A stretch of 64,000 bases of DNA from Anaeramoeba ignava (GCA_028826165.1 JAPDFW010000067.1:62001-126000); one strand, 5' to 3'. Numbered from the stretch's first letter, positions 1-14,692 are shown. Numbers and translations: made by a program. The notes: generated by a model not told the origin, from the sequence alone.

Positions 1-2951
1 TTAAATATAAAAATATTTAATATAATATAAAATAAATATAAATATTTAAATAAAAAAATAATATTTAATATAAAATAAAATATTTAATATAAAAATAAAA
101 TATTTTAATATAAATAAATATATATTTAATATAAATAATATATAATAATATATATATTTATTTAATAATAAATAATATAAAATATTAATATAAATTTATT
201 ATGTATTTTAATACAAAAATAATATATTTAATATAATTAATATATTTAATATAAAATATTTATAATTAAAATATTTAATACAAAATAACATATAATATAT
301 TTTAATATAAATAAATAAAATAATATAAAAAATAATAATATATTTAAACATATAAACTAATATATTTTAATATGGAAAAAATAATATAAATAATATAAAT
401 AAAATTTAAATAATTAATATAAATATTATATTTTAATATAAATAAATAATATAATATATTTAATATAAATAAATTAATATAAATAAACAATGTATAAAAT
501 AATATAAATAAATAAAATAATATTAATATTTAATAAAATAACATAAAATAATATATTTAATATAAAATAATATATTTAATATAAATAATATATTTATTAT
601 AAATAATATTTATAAATAATATAAATAATATATTTAATATAAATAATATATTTAATATAAAATATACAATTTAAATATAAATAATATATTTAATATAAAA
701 ATATATAATTTAAATAATATAAATATAAATATATTTAAATATAAATAAATATTTAATACAAAAAAATAATATATTTAATATAAATAATATATTTAATATA
801 AATAAAAAAATACATTTTAATATAAATAAATTTAAAATAATATATTTAATATATTTTACAAACAAATATCAAACAATATAACAAATATATTTTATTATAA
901 AAAATACAAATATATAAAAATACATAAATAATACAAATAATATAAAATAATGTTTTGAATATATAATAACATGTTTATTATAAAAATACAAAATATGCAA
1001 AATATAAATATAATATTTAATAATGTATAATTACAACAAAATAAACAATATATTAATATAAACAATATAAAATAATATATTTTTAATATATTTAATATAA
1101 AATAATATATTTATTTATATATTTAAATACAAAATAAATAAATATACAATATAAAACAATAACATTTTAATATAAAATAATATATTTAATACAAACAAAT
1201 AAATAATATATTTAATATAAATAATATAAAATTATATTTTTAATATAAATAATATAAATAATTTAATATATATTTAATATAAATAATATATTTAATATAA
1301 TTAACATATTAAAATAATATAAATAAATAAATTGTTTAATATAAATAATATATTTTAATACAAATAATATAAATAATATATACATTTAATATAAATAACA
1401 TATTTTAATACATTCAAAACAAATAAAATATTTAATATAAATAATATATTTAATATATTTTAAATTGATAATAAAAAATAACATAAACAATAAATATAAA
1501 ATATTAATAATATAAATATAATACATTTATATATAATATAACAAATAAATATTTTTAATACAAATAATATATTTATATAAATAATATATTTAATATAAAT
1601 AATATGTTTAAATAAATAAATATAAATATTTAATATAAATAATATAATCATAAATAATATAAACAATAAAATATATGTTTAATATAAATAATATATTTAA
1701 TATGTTTAATAAAAAATAATATAAATATATATCCAATAAAATAATTTATAATATAAACATATAAATATGTTTAATATAAATAATATAAATTAATATATAT
1801 TTAATATATTTAATATAAATAATATATTTTATATATAAACAAATATATTTTAAAGCAAATAATAATATATTTAATATAAAATAAATAATATAAATAATAT
1901 AATTAATATGTTTATAAATAATATAAAATAATATAAACAATACATAACAAAACAATATATTGCCATGTATATTTAATAAAAACAATATTATAAATAATAT
2001 ATTTAATATAAATGGAAATATTTTAATACAAACAATGCAAAATAATATAAAATAATATAAATAATATTTTATTACAAATAATATAAATAATATATTTAAT
2101 ATGTATAAAATATTATATAAATAATATAAATATTATAAATAATATAATTAAATAAATAAAAAGTATAAATAATATAAATAATACAAACAATATAATATAA
2201 TATATTTAATAATATAAATAATATATTTAATAAAACAAAAACATTATATTAATATATAAAAATAATATAATTTAATATAAAAAATAAATAATAAATATTT
2301 AATTATTTAATATAAATATAAACAATACATATATAATTTAATATATTTAATATATTTAATATAAATAATATAAAACAATATATTTTAATAAATAATATAT
2401 TTAATATTTAAATAATATATATTTATATATTTAATATAAAATGTAATGTAAATAATATAAACAATATAAAATAATATATTTAATATAAAATAATATAAAC
2501 AATATATTTAATATATTTAATATGTTTAATATATTTAATATAAATAACATAAATTTAATATACAATATAATTATAATATAAACAAAATAATAATATAAAA
2601 ACAATATATAAATAATATAAATAATATATTTAATATAAAATAAAATAAATAATAATAAATTTAATATATTTAATATAAATAATATAAATAATATATTTAA
2701 TGTAAATAATATATAAATAATATATTTAAATATATTTAATATAAATAATATATTTAATATAAATAATATGTTTAATATAAATAATATATTTTTAATATAT
2801 TTAATATAAACAATATATTTAATATATTTAATATAAATTAATATATTTAATATATTTAATATAAATAATATATTTAATATATTTAATATAAATAATATAA
2901 ATATATTTAATATTTAATATATTTAATATATTTTTTATTTTGATATAAAAG
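1..2951 (+). repeat. AT-rich tandem repeat, copy of PheRS beta intron 1
   Basis: The sequence consists almost only of A and T, built from units like TTTAATATAAATAATATA. It ends with TATAAAAG directly before the decayed PheRS exon 2. By position and content it is the mirror of the 2908-nt intron 28156-31063. Copy units are much less regular here than on the right arm. No gene is seen in it; short frames in it are Ile/Tyr/Lys-only artefacts. Confidence 0.8.
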
Positions 2952-5900
2952 ATTATTGAAAACCAAGATGGAAATGATGTTACAATTTATAAAATTGATG
3001 TACCAGCAAATAGGTTAATATTTTATTTTTCAGAAAAAAATATTCGTTTTATCTAGAAATTAATAATTAAAATTTGATTTAATAATACAAAGATATGATT
3101 TATTATGTTTAGAAGGATTATCACAAGCACTTAATTGCTTTCTTCAAAGAAAAAGAAATCTCCACATTTCATAAAAAAGCCAAAACTATCAGAAAATCAT
3201 GTTATAACAGTCAAAGAAGAAGTAAAATTAAATTAAAATTGAATTCAAAAATAATTCAAATTAAAATTAAATTCAAAAATAGACAAAACAAATTAGACCA
3301 TTCATTGTTTCTGCAGTTCTTAAAAATATTGTCTTCAATGAAGATAGATTCCAAAGTTTTATTGATTTACAAGATAAATTACATCAAAACATCTGCAGAA
3401 GAAGAACATTAGTAGCGATTGGAACACACGATTTAGATACATTAACACCACCATTCACTTATGAAGCATTAAAACCAGAAGATATTAAATTCATTCCGTT
3501 AAATCAAACAAAGGAAATGAACGCAAATGAATTAATGGAATTTTATGAAAATGATCTTAAACTCAAACATTTTCTTCATATAATTAGAGATTCACCTGTT
3601 TATCCAGTTATTTATGATTCAAAAAGAGTTGTTTTATCTCTACCTCCAATTATAAATGGTGATCATTCCAAAATTACTTTAAATACAAAAAATGTTTTTA
3701 TTGAATGCACTGCAACTGATATTACAAAAGCTAAGATTGTTCTTGATACAATAATTGCTATGTTTTCTCAATATTGCGAAGAACCATTCAGGTATTTATT
3801 TCAAAATTTATTTCAAAATTTGTTTATAAATTGATTTCAAAATTTATTTCAAAATTTATATAAAAATTTATTTCAAAATTTATTTCAAAATTTATATAAA
3901 AATTTATTTTAAAATTTATTTCAAAATTTATATAAAAATTTATTTCAAAATTTATTTTAAAATTTATTTATAAATTTATTTTAAAATTTATTTTAAAATT
4001 TATTTAAAAATTTATTTAAAAATTTATTTATAATTTATTTAAAATTTATTTTAAAATTTATTTCAAAAATTTATTTCAAAATTTTATTTTAAAATTTATT
4101 TATAAATTTATTTCAAAAATTTATTTCTAAAATTTATTTATAAATTTATTTAAAATTTATTTAAAATTTATTTATAAATTTATATAAAAATTTATTTAAA
4201 ATTTTTATTTCAAAAATTTATTTTAAAAATTTATTCAAATATTTATTTAAAAATTTATTTAAAAATTTATTTCAAAATCGGATAAAAATTTATTTTTAAA
4301 ATTTATTTATGAATTTATTTCAAAATTTATTTCAAAATTTATTTTAAAATTTATTTAAATTTTTATTTATAAATTTATTTAAAATTTATTTTAAAATTTA
4401 TTTAAAAATTTATTTAAAAATTTATTTAAAAATTTATTTATAAATTTATTTATAAATTTATTTAAAAATTTATTTCAATTTATTTAAAAATTTATTTAAA
4501 ATTTATTTAAAAATTTATTTAAAATTTATTTAAAAATTTATTTCAAAATCGGATAAAATTTATATAAAAATTTATTTAAAAATTTATTTCAAAATTTATT
4601 TAAAAATTTATTTAAAAATTTATTTAAAATTTATTTTCAATATTTATTTAAAAATTTATTTAAAAATTTATTTATAAATTTATTTTCAAAATTTATTTAT
4701 AAATTTATTTCAAAATTTATTTTCAAAATTTATTTCAAAATCTATTTATAAATTTATTTTAAAAATTTATTTATAAATTTATTTAAAAATTTATTTATAA
4801 ATTTATTTAAAAATTTATTTATAATTTATTTAAAAATTTATTTATAAATTTATTTAAAATTTATTTATAAATTTATTTAAAATTTATTTATAAATTTATT
4901 TAAAAATTTATTTAAAAATTTTATTTAAAAATTTATTTAAAAATTTATTTAAAATTTATTTATAAATCGGATAAAAATTTATTTAAAATTTATTTAAAAA
5001 TTTTATTTAAAATTTATTTATAAATTTATTTCAAAATTTATTTCAAAAATTTATTTAAAAATTTATTTTTAAAATTTATTTATAAATTTATTTCAAAATC
5101 GGATAAAAATTTATTTTAAAATTTATTTATGAATTTATTTCAAATTTATTTCAAAATTTATTTTTAAAATTTATTTAAAAATTTATTTATAAATTTATTT
5201 AAAATTTATTTTAAAATTTATTTAAAAATTTATTTTAAAAATTTATTTTAAAAATTTATTTATAAATTTTATTTATAAATTTATTTAAAAATTTCAATTT
5301 CAATATTTATTTAAAATTTATTTAAAAATTTTATTTTAAAATTTATTTAAAAATTTATTTAAAAATTTAAAATTTATTTAAAAATTTATTTTAAAAATCG
5401 GATAAAAATTTATATAAAATTTATTTAAAAATTTATTTAAAATTTATTTAAAAATTTATTTTTAATATTTATTTTAAAATTTATTTAAAAATTTATTTAT
5501 AATTTATTTCAAAATTTATTTATAAATTTATTTCAAAATTTATTTCAAAATTTATTTCAAAATCTATTTATAAAATTTATTTAAAATTTTATTTATAAAT
5601 TTATTTAAAATTTATTTAAAATTTATTTATAAATTTATTTATAAATTTATTTAAAAATTTATTTATAAATTTATTTAAAAATTTATTTATAAATTTATTT
5701 AAAAATTTATTTAAAATTTTATTTAAAATTTATTTAAAAATTTATTTAAAAAATTATTTATAAATCGGATAAAAATTTATTTAAAAATTTATTTCAAAAA
5801 TTTATTTAAAAATTTATTTCAAAATTTATTTAAAATTTATTTTAAAATTTATTTATAAATTTATTTCAAAATTGATAAAATTTATTTTTAAAATTTATTT

Positions 5901-7170
5901 TCAAAATTTATTTTAAAATTTATTTTATAAAATTTATTTCAAAATTTATTTATAAATTTATTTTTAAAAATGAATATAAAAATTTAGTGCTCATTCAGTT
6001 GAAGTTATTCATTCAGACGGCATTACTAAAACAACTTTCCCCAGAACTCCAATACAGAGAAGTTCCAATTAAAATTTCTTTATATTAACAAAGTTTTGGA
6101 GTTAAATTAACTGCAGACCAAATCTCAACACTTTTTAGAAAAATGATGTTTAGAAGAAAAAAAAGAAAAAGAAAAACAATCCAAAAACAAGACACTGAAT
6201 CACGAACTAAATCTATCATTGTCCCAAACCAACTCGTTCAGATATCCTTCATCCTTGGGTGGATATCGCAGAAGAGGGTAGCTATCAGCTTATGGATACA
6301 ACAATATCGTTCCAACAACCCCAAAATCAAACACTATCGCAACTCAACAACCTCTTAATCATCTTACTGAACTCCCTAGAATTGGTTTCAATGTGGATTT
6401 CAATTGAAGTTTTGAATTTTGCCCTTTCTTCACATCAAGACTGCTTCTTCGAAAATATGAGAATGGAAGATGATGAAAAACAGCTTTGTGTCATTCAAAA
6501 TCCAAAAACAACTGATTTTCAAGTATTTTTTCAAAAACCACAAACAAAACAATTTTCATAATTTATCTAAATTTTCTTTTTCTTTTCATTTAGATTCAAG
6601 AATCTCTTTAATTCCTGGTTTACTCAAACTTATACCTTCAAGAGATGTCAAATTACCAATTAAACTTTTCGAAATTTCCGAAAATTGTTGTTTTAGATGA
6701 AAAAGAAATCGGCAAAAACATTCGTAAATTGGCCGTTTCTATGTTGACAGCAATAGGTCCGGATTTGAAGTAATTAAACTCAATTCAATTTTTATTTTCA
6801 ATTTTTCAAATTATTAATTTTATTATTTTTCCTTTTTAAGTCAATTCATGGTTTTTAGATAGAGTAATGCAAGTTTTAGGAATCAAATGGGATTCTACCT
6901 CAAAAGACCCAAATGCTTATTATCTTAAAGAAACTATTCGTAAAACAAATTTTTCAATTTAAACTAATTATTCCTCTTTTTCTTATTTTATTCTTTTGTT
7001 TTGTTTTTGTTTTTGTTTAGATCCAAGTTTCTTTGAAAAAGATTAAATTTATCATGGAAAAACAGAAATAGGAATTATTGGAATTGTTCATCCACTTGTT
7101 TTGAAAATTTTCAATTTTTAATCCCTGTTCAGCGATTGAAATTGATATAACATTTCCTCCTCAAAAATAG
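2952..7170 (+). pseudogene. Broken copy of phenylalanyl-tRNA synthetase beta (exons 2-8)
   Basis: This is the mirror copy of the intact gene at 23914-31177. The same exons occur in the same order, each bounded by recognisable GT-AG sites, with intron 4 at 3792-5987 (2196 nt against 2199 nt). One stretch, 3517-3834, still reads cleanly (exon 4, running into the intron). Later exons carry many one- to four-base indels. One example is the loss of GCGCT around 7043 where the intact copy reads KRCAQIYHG. Exon 1 is not in the window. It is either a decayed duplicate or a poorly corrected sequence; the frame breaks alone cannot separate these. Confidence 0.8.
3792..5987 (+). repeat. 12-bp tandem repeat array in PheRS intron 4 copy
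   Basis: Units of about 12 bp (AAATTTATTTAA variants) fill the whole intron copy. The rare non-AT word CGGAT occurs near 4276, 4548, 4968, 5098, 5397 and 5764, at nearly the same offsets from the donor as CCGAT on the other arm. A seventh site near 5871 has lost its C and G. The array is therefore a copy of the same higher-order structure, not an independent expansion. Confidence 0.85.
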
Positions 7171-7287
7171 AAAAATAATAATCAGAATTTTTCTTTCTTT
7201 TTCTTTTCTTTTTACATTTTCATTTTCTTTTCCATTCAAAAATTTTTCAATAAAAATAAAAAACAACTAAAAATTTTGTTTTCTAAA

Positions 7288-10200
7288 TTAATCTTTTCTT
7301 TTTGTAATTTTAAATTATCTTTAAATTATAAGTTGATTAATATTTTCTTGTATTCACTTTAATCAAATCTATTAGCTCCTTTCTTTTTATGAAGAATTTT
7401 AGTCGATCCCATTTTTCTAAATCCTTTTTTTCTGCATTCATTTTAGCCAGAATACCCCATTTTCTAACTCATTCGCTTTCTTTCATTTACACTTGCCTTT
7501 CAACATCTTCAAGTGAAATTTGTTTTCCAAATTTTGAGAGTTGCAATTTCTTTTTAATTTCTTTGTTTTCATTTCACAATCAATTTTTCTGAATAAACTC
7601 TTTTCATTTCAGAATATTTTTCTCACTTCATTGAACCCAATAAAAATTTTGATTCCTCCTTTTGTAAATTTTGATAATTTGTTTTTGAATTTGGAAAATT
7701 TCTTCTTGAATAAAACCCACTTTCGGCGAAACCATCTCCTTCAAAAATATTCCAAAGGATTGAACTAGAGTCTTTGATTTGGCTTGATTTAATTGCAAAA
7801 GAAAATGAAACATTGTTTGTTTTCTGTTTTTCAGCTGCAGTTGTTGATATTCTTGTTCAATTTTTGTGATAATTTTCGTTAAAAAGATAATTTCTGCATT
7901 TGATTTTGCTTTTCTTTCTCAAAAATCCATTTGATGCTGCATTTTTTCATTTCTTCTACACAATCCAACTCTTTTTTCGTTCCAAAATGTAATTAAAAGT
8001 TCGATTTCACATCCTTCTGATGATCCTTGAGTTTACATTGAAAATTCATTTTAATTTCAAAATCGGAATATTTTTATCTGAAAAAGAATCACTACCGATT
8101 CCATAAAGATATTTTCTTTCATTTTCATCTTTCACTTTTTATTTGATTTTTCTTTTATTTTTTGTAGATTCTTGTTAAATCCATGAAACATTCATCATTT
8201 TTCATGAACTTTTTGAACTTTGTTTCCTCAATTTTTGTTTTTCATGAATAGTTTTTCTTCAACTTTTCCCTTCTAAATAATCACCATCTTCTTCTATCCC
8301 TTTTTTTTTTGTTTCTTCGAGTTTTTTTGGTTTCCTGATCAACATTTTCCATTTCTCTTTCGGTAAGAATCAATTTTTCTTTTTCCTTTTTCAAATCCTT
8401 TTGCATTTTTCAATAACTGCTTCGCTAATCTGTTCTTCAAGTTTGATTTTTCTACCAATTCTTCCAAATTTTTCAACATCTTCAAGACTTTTCTTGATTC
8501 TTTTCACACATTTCAATTTTCTTTCAAATCGTTTTTGCATTTTTCAATTCCAAAATTTGTTTGATTTCTCATTTCTATTTCCTCATTAAGTCGTCCCTTT
8601 TGCCTTTTAAATTGCGGGAACGAGCATTTTCATGCCTTTTCCAAATGATTGATTTGTTTATTTTTGAGTTGAAATCTTGAATTTTGTTGTTGAATAATTT
8701 CTTCAATTTACAATTTTTAGAATACTTATTGATTTGTTTTTCTTTTTCGATAATTATTTTGAGGAAAATTAGATCCTTCAGTTTTAAATCGAAAAACTCA
8801 GCACCAATATCTTTCTCAGCAGCCAAAATAGCTTTTTGGATAGGTTTTAAAAGATTTCTTGGTTTCTTCATTAAATTTTCCCCAAAATTTCATAAACTTG
8901 TGGCTCACATTCTCTGCGCGTGCAATTATTTTTAGATTCTTCCAGTCAGAATATTTGTTGTACCAAATGGACAAAATTGTTTTGAGGCTGTATTTCTAAT
9001 TCAGAAAGATAAGATCCAATTTCCACTCTTTTCTAATTTGATTTTAGGAAAATTTAATCCACTTAAATTTCTTTTTGAATATTCTCTACTTGTGTTTTAT
9101 TTATTATTTTATTTTCATCGCTTTCATTTGTGCTTATAAATCTTTTCCTCATTTGCTTTCTTCCGATTTTGTTAAAAGGAAATGATTGAATTTTCTTTTT
9201 ATCCTTTGATCAAAATTTCATCTTTTTTATACTGATATTCGCGTCAATAAAATTCTCAAAAAGTTTGAATTTTTGGAAATCATCCAGATCTGATTCCAAA
9301 AATATTCACAACTTTTTATTTGTTTCTGCTCTTTCTAACCTATCCCAAGTTTTGAATTCCAAAATGAATAATGTTGATCAACTATTAGCCCTTCTTCCAT
9401 CTTGTTTTTGAAGTTATCCAAAGTTCCAATTTATTTATTTATTTTGATTTTTGAGCTCTTTCTTTCTGATTCTTTTTGCTTGCCTGCTTCTGCTCAAGAT
9501 TTTGTTGATACTTAAATTAAGCTTTTCATCTTCAAGACTACAACCAGAAGAAGATCTTCAACTTCACAATCACTATTTTGTGGAAACCAAATTTGTTTTG
9601 TTCCCAAACATATCCATCTTCTTTCAAATCACACAATAACTGCTCCATCTTCTTCCAAAAATATCAAAAACAACCAAAATCTTCCTGGCATGGATAGTCA
9701 TCTTTTACAAATTCATCCTTCTTTTCTTGATAAAATTATCGTTTCTAACAATCCACTCATCCATTTTAACAATAAATGATTTGCTTTCTTCCAAATTTAA
9801 ATCTATTTTTCATCATTTTCTTCACATCCATAATTTGATTAACTTTTGAATGATATCTCAGCACTATTTTTGGTGTCATTGTTTAAAAAATAGATAGATA
9901 TTTCTGATAAAGCAATCATTCCTAAAAGTTCCATCTTTTCAAAATTGATTGATATTCCGAAAAACAAAAGTGAATTTTCATCTTCACAAAAACTCAAACA
10001 AAAATCTTTCCTGATTCAAATTAATTGAGTAGTGAGAAAGGAAGTGAGGGTTGAAAACACTTATTAATTCTGAAATTTTCAGAGCTCAATTTGAGTATTC
10101 TCACAACTCCATCCACAAAAATCCACTCACAATCACTGTTCCATAATTATCATCTTCATTTCCAGAAAAACTTCAAAAAGATGACATTGAATCTAGTTTG

Positions 10201-10683
10201 TCTTGAATAAATGATCTTTTTGCTTTTTGTAAATTGAAAGTAATCTAAATGTGTTTTGATTATCAGAAAGAACACAAATAGGATTTTTGGATGAAATAGA
10301 TGATTGTGTTTTTCCTCCTTGAAAAGTAAGTATAATATGTTTTTAACATTTTTCTTCCGTTTCTTTGATTTGACTCAATTCCAGAAATTTTCCATAAATA
10401 TCCTGAATCATCTTGAACACCAATTTTCTTTTCCCATTTTTTCATGTTGCTAATGCAGCTCTTCAAGAAAAGACGAATTTCCTTGAGGCAAAAAATCATT
10501 CGGACAATCTTGAAATCTTCCATTTTCCATTCTAATCACCCCCATCTTTTTCCAGGAAGAAAAAATTTCTTTTCTTTCTCTAAATCTGAATAATCGATTT
10601 CCTTTGAATGGCAAGAAAAAGTGCTCCTTTTCCATTTGAAATTCCCGGTCAAGCCAAAAAGATCCTCTGTCAGTTCCTGACAG
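7288..10683 (-). pseudogene. 5'-truncated, frame-broken CFAP44 copy
   Basis: The sequence is a mirror copy of the CFAP44 gene at 19583-23796, but only from the codons for SGTDRGSF onward. The N-terminal part and promoter are missing through the deletion at 10683/10684. Fragments such as MKKPRNLLKP and HENARS align with the intact protein, but frameshifts occur every few tens of codons. It cannot encode the WD40 plus coiled-coil protein as read. Raw-read error and true decay are both possible. Confidence 0.8.
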
Positions 10684-10690
10684 AAGAAAG
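10670..10690. other. Deletion junction with 17-bp palindrome
   Basis: The left arm reads CTGTCAGTTCCTGACAG (10667-10683) and then continues with the mirror of 19443. The right arm has the same palindrome at about 20274-20290, followed by 829 bp that the left arm lacks. The deleted part covers the 3' tail of the surface gene, the CFAP44 promoter and CFAP44 codons before SGTDRGSF. Only two to four bases of microhomology exist at the join. Confidence 0.8.
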
Positions 10691-13600
10691 AAGAATGAAA
10701 GAAGAAGAAATTGGTGGATTTTCAAGACATTGTGTTTTATCTTCATTTGGATGAGTTCCTGGTTCACAATATTCACAATAACTTTTTCCAATAAATGGAT
10801 TAAATTTTCCATCTTCACATTCAATGCAACATTCTTCACTTGTTTGTGTTGTTTTTGGATTATATGTTCCTGCTGGACATCCAATACATTCTCCTGATCC
10901 TTCACTTGAATAATATCCTGATGAACATGAAATACATCCTGTATGATTTTCATTTGAATAATATCCTGCTGAACATGGAATACATTCTTTTGAATAGTTA
11001 AATGAATAATATCCTGATGAACATAAACAACATTCTGTGTGATTTTCATTTGAATATGTTCCTGCTAAACAAGGAATACATTCATTTTTTTGTTTCAATG
11101 AATAATATCCATCTAAACAATCTAAACATTCTGTATGTTCTGGATTTGAAAATGTTCCTGCTGAACATCCAATACATTCTTCTGATCCTTCACTTGAATA
11201 ATATCCTGATGAACATAAAATACATTCTCCACTATTTTCATTTGAATAATATCCTGCTGAGCAATTTATACATTCTGTATGATTTTCATTTGAAAATGTT
11301 CCTGCTGAACATCCAATACATTCTCCTGATCCTTCACTTGAATAATATCCTGATGAACATGAAATACATCCTGTATGATTTTCATTTGAATAATATCCTG
11401 CTGAACAATTTATACATTCTGTGTGATTTTCATTTGAATAACTTCCATTATAACATGAAATACATTCACTTTTATTTTCATTTGAAATAGTTCCTTCAAA
11501 ACATTCTAAACAATATTTCCATCCTTCATTTGAATAATATCCTGATAAACATGGAATACATGATTCACTTGAATTTTGTCCTGTTTTGTTATTGAATGTT
11601 CCTGATAAACATTTAGAACATGAACTTGAACCATTTTGTTCTGAATATTCTCCATAATTACATTCTAAACATTCACTGCTTCCTCCTGTTGAATATGTAC
11701 CAGCTAAACATTCAATACATTCACTCCAACTTATTCCTGAATATCCTGCTTGGCAATTTTTTATTCTAATTAAAATACAATCTTGATTTCCTCCACTTTC
11801 TTCTTGATAACTTCCATTTGTTGTAATTAATGAATTTATTGAATATCCAGTTATTATTGGATTGTTTTCTTCATCAACATATATTTGATTAATAATTCCT
11901 CCAATACTTACATTTCCCAAATTTTCTTTTCCAAATTTATCAAAAATTACAAAAAATCCTCCTATTCCAAAATTATAGATTACATTTTCTAAATCAGGTA
12001 ACGTTCCACTTCCTGAAATTATAATTCTTTCTAATGTATCAATTTTTAATGAATTTATTTCAAAAATTTGTGTTGGATCTGGAGAAAAGAATGATGAGTA
12101 AAGTAAACTATTTCCATATTCATTAATTCTAAAAAATATTCCATTTATGAATCCACTTGATTCTTTTTGATATGCATCAGGTGTAGTTGGGAAATAAAAT
12201 GAACTTGTTTCACCTCCAACCCAAATTGTATTATTAGTTTTATCAATATCAATTGAATAACAATAATCATTTGAAGTACCTCCAAGAAATGTTGACCATT
12301 CAATTTCTAAATTGTTTGAATTAATTTTCATTATAAAACAATTTGAATATGAAGTACTTCCTGAAAAAATTGGTTGAATTACTGTTGAATTTGTTGGAAA
12401 ATCTTGTGATGTTGTATATCCAGTAATTGCTATATATTCTTTTTCTTCATAATATTTAAGACTCATTGGAATATCATCATAAATTCCTCCAAAACATCTT
12501 GTTTCAATTAATTCTTCTCCATTATTTTTTAATTCACAAATAAATCCATCATAAAAACCTTTGAAATCACATTTTGTTTGATTTTCTTCAGGAAAATAAC
12601 CATTTGTTTGACCAATAATAAATATATTATCATTTGAATCAATTTCAATTCCATTTGAATGAACAGCACTTTCACCACATAATAAAGTAGACCAAATAAT
12701 TGATTCTCCACTTGAATTAAATTTAGTAACGAATCCTGATTCTTGTTGACTTATACATTCTTTTTTATATGCATTTATTGATGTTGGGAAAATATCTTCA
12801 TCACTTGCATTATTTTTGAATGATTTTTCAGTATAACCAGTAATTATTGGATTTCCTTGTGAATCTAATTGGATATCAGATGGATATTCATTTAAACTTG
12901 TTCCAAATACAATAGACCATTCAGTTTCATTTCCAAATTCATTCATTTTCAAAAGAAAAATATCAAAATTTCCTTGAATATTTGTTGATTGATTATAAGA
13001 ACCATCAGTTATTGGGAAATCAATACTATTTGTATATCCTGTAATAATTGATTTTCCATTTAAATAACTTATTGCTTTTATTCCAATATCTGATGATGAT
13101 TTTCCAATATAAGTTGAATATTCTGGATCAATTATTAATATTTCTTTTGGATTTATTTCATCAAAATTAATTTGATATTTGATTTCAAATTGATTTGAAT
13201 TGTTTGATTTATGAATATCAAAATTTGCAAATGAATGAATATTTTTTTGATAAAATATTGGTTGAGATTCAATCAAAATTATTTCATTTCTTTCATTTTT
13301 AAGATACATTTCTCCATTTTTAACTTCAATTTTAAATTCTTTTTCTTTTTTTATCTTTTCATTTTGATTTTGAATTTGATTTTGATTTTGATTTTGATTT
13401 TGATTTTGATTTTGATTTTGATTTTGATTTTGATTTTGAATTTGATTTTGATTTTGATTTTGAATTTGAATTTGATTTTGATTTTGATTTTGATTTTGAT
13501 TTTGATTTTGATTTTGAATTTGAATTTGAATTTGATTTTGATTTTGATTTTGATTTTGAATTTGATTTTGATTTTGATTTTGATTTTGATTTTGATTTTG

Positions 13601-14552
13601 ATTTTGAATTGAGTTGGATGTTGATTTTGATGTTGATTTTGATGTTGATGTTGATGTTGATGTTGATGTTGATGTTGATGATGTTGATTTTGATTTTGAG
13701 AAAAATGAATAATTCCAAATGATATTTCGAAAATCAAATGGATTTTTGATAACAAATTTACTTTTTAAATTATTTGAATTTGAAATGAAGAAATGAAGAT
13801 CAATATTTGGATAAACATTTGAATAAATAATTTCTGAATAAGTTTGTAATCCAGTTTGATAGTTTTGATTATTTATTCCTTTGAAAATATTTGCTTTTGT
13901 TGAAGAAATATTAAAAGATTTTAAATTTTGTAAAGAAGAATTTTGAAGATTCATTTCAATAATTCCATTATTCATATCAAATATAATTTTTTGATTTGTA
14001 AAAAAAACATTTCCTCTTCCAAACATAATTGCTTGATATTTTATTTCTTTTGGTAAATTTCCTTCATTTTGAATTATTATTGTTGATAATTCTTTTTTAT
14101 TTTTTTGATTTTCTAATTTTTGAGAATGATTTGATGATTGAATTTGTTTTAATTTTCTTTAATTTAATCAAAAAAAAAAAAATGAAAATTAATAAAATTG
14201 AAAAAAATTAAAATCAAAATCAAATTTGAACAAATTCTTACAAATTAAATGAATCAAATGAATTAAATGAATTAAATGAATTAAATGAAGAATTAAATGA
14301 ATTAAATGAATTAAATGAAGAATTAAATGAATTAAATGAATCAAATGAATTAAATGAATTAAATGAATTAAATGAAGAATTAAATGAATTAAATGAATTA
14401 AATGAAGAATTAAATGAATCAAATGAATTAAATGAATCAAATGAAGAATGAAAGAAAGATAAATTCCAAAAAATATTCAAAATGAAAAATAAGAAGAATA
14501 AATTGTTAAAATTAAAAAGATCAAATAAAGATTTAAATTGAGATTTGTTCAT
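10670..14552 (-). CDS. Surface beta-propeller/Cys-repeat protein, left copy
   Basis: Two exons can be joined. 14552-14242 encodes a hydrophobic leader (MNKSQFKSLF...) followed by SFN/DSFN repeats. 14156-10670 encodes a Gln/Asn-rich tract, SBBP-type beta-propeller repeats (motifs like GGTSNDY..SIDID and DFPTN) and about 15 cysteine repeats of the GCC2/GCC3 ephrin-receptor-like type (CSAGYYSNENHTEC pattern). The intron 14241-14157 has a GTAAG donor and an AG acceptor. The protein is probably secreted or cell-surface. It stays open for more than 1200 codons, yet differs from the right copy by substitutions (for example FKGFYDGF against FKLRYDGF) and by a much shorter SFN repeat. Its C-terminus is altered: the deletion junction replaces the Phe-rich tail with VRN and a stop. 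Confidence 0.85.
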
Positions 14553-14692
14553 TTTTAAAAAAAAATTGAGAATAACTTTTCCTAAAAAATAGAAAAGAAA
14601 TTAAATTCCAAAATAGAAAAGAAAAAGAAATAAAAAAGAGAAAAAATAAATTTTTTTTTCTTTTAAAAGAAATATTTTATTATTTTATTGAT

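Larger units (their letters stand above)
1..14692. repeat. Left arm of giant inverted repeat
   Basis: This arm is the reverse complement of the right arm (15164 to about 31063). It carries, in mirror order, a copy of PheRS beta intron 1 (1-2951), the PheRS beta exons (2952-7170), CFAP44 (10683-7288) and the surface-protein gene (14552-10670). From 10684 to 14692 it is a good copy with intact reading frames and some amino-acid changes. From 1 to 10683 it is full of small insertions and deletions. An 829-bp segment equivalent to about 19445-20273 of the right arm is missing at 10683/10684. The arm reaches the window edge close to the mirrored donor site of intron 1, so its outer end is not seen. 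Confidence 0.93.

Noticed and set aside
11002..11490. 162-codon frame opposite the Cys-repeat region, present on both arms
   Set aside because: It is antisense to the 39-40-base Cys repeats and is open only because of their periodicity.
13235..13612. ORFs of Leu/Ile/Asn and Lys/Ile repeats antisense to or shifted from the surface gene
   Set aside because: They are other frames of the CAAAAT-type coding repeat and have no features of their own.
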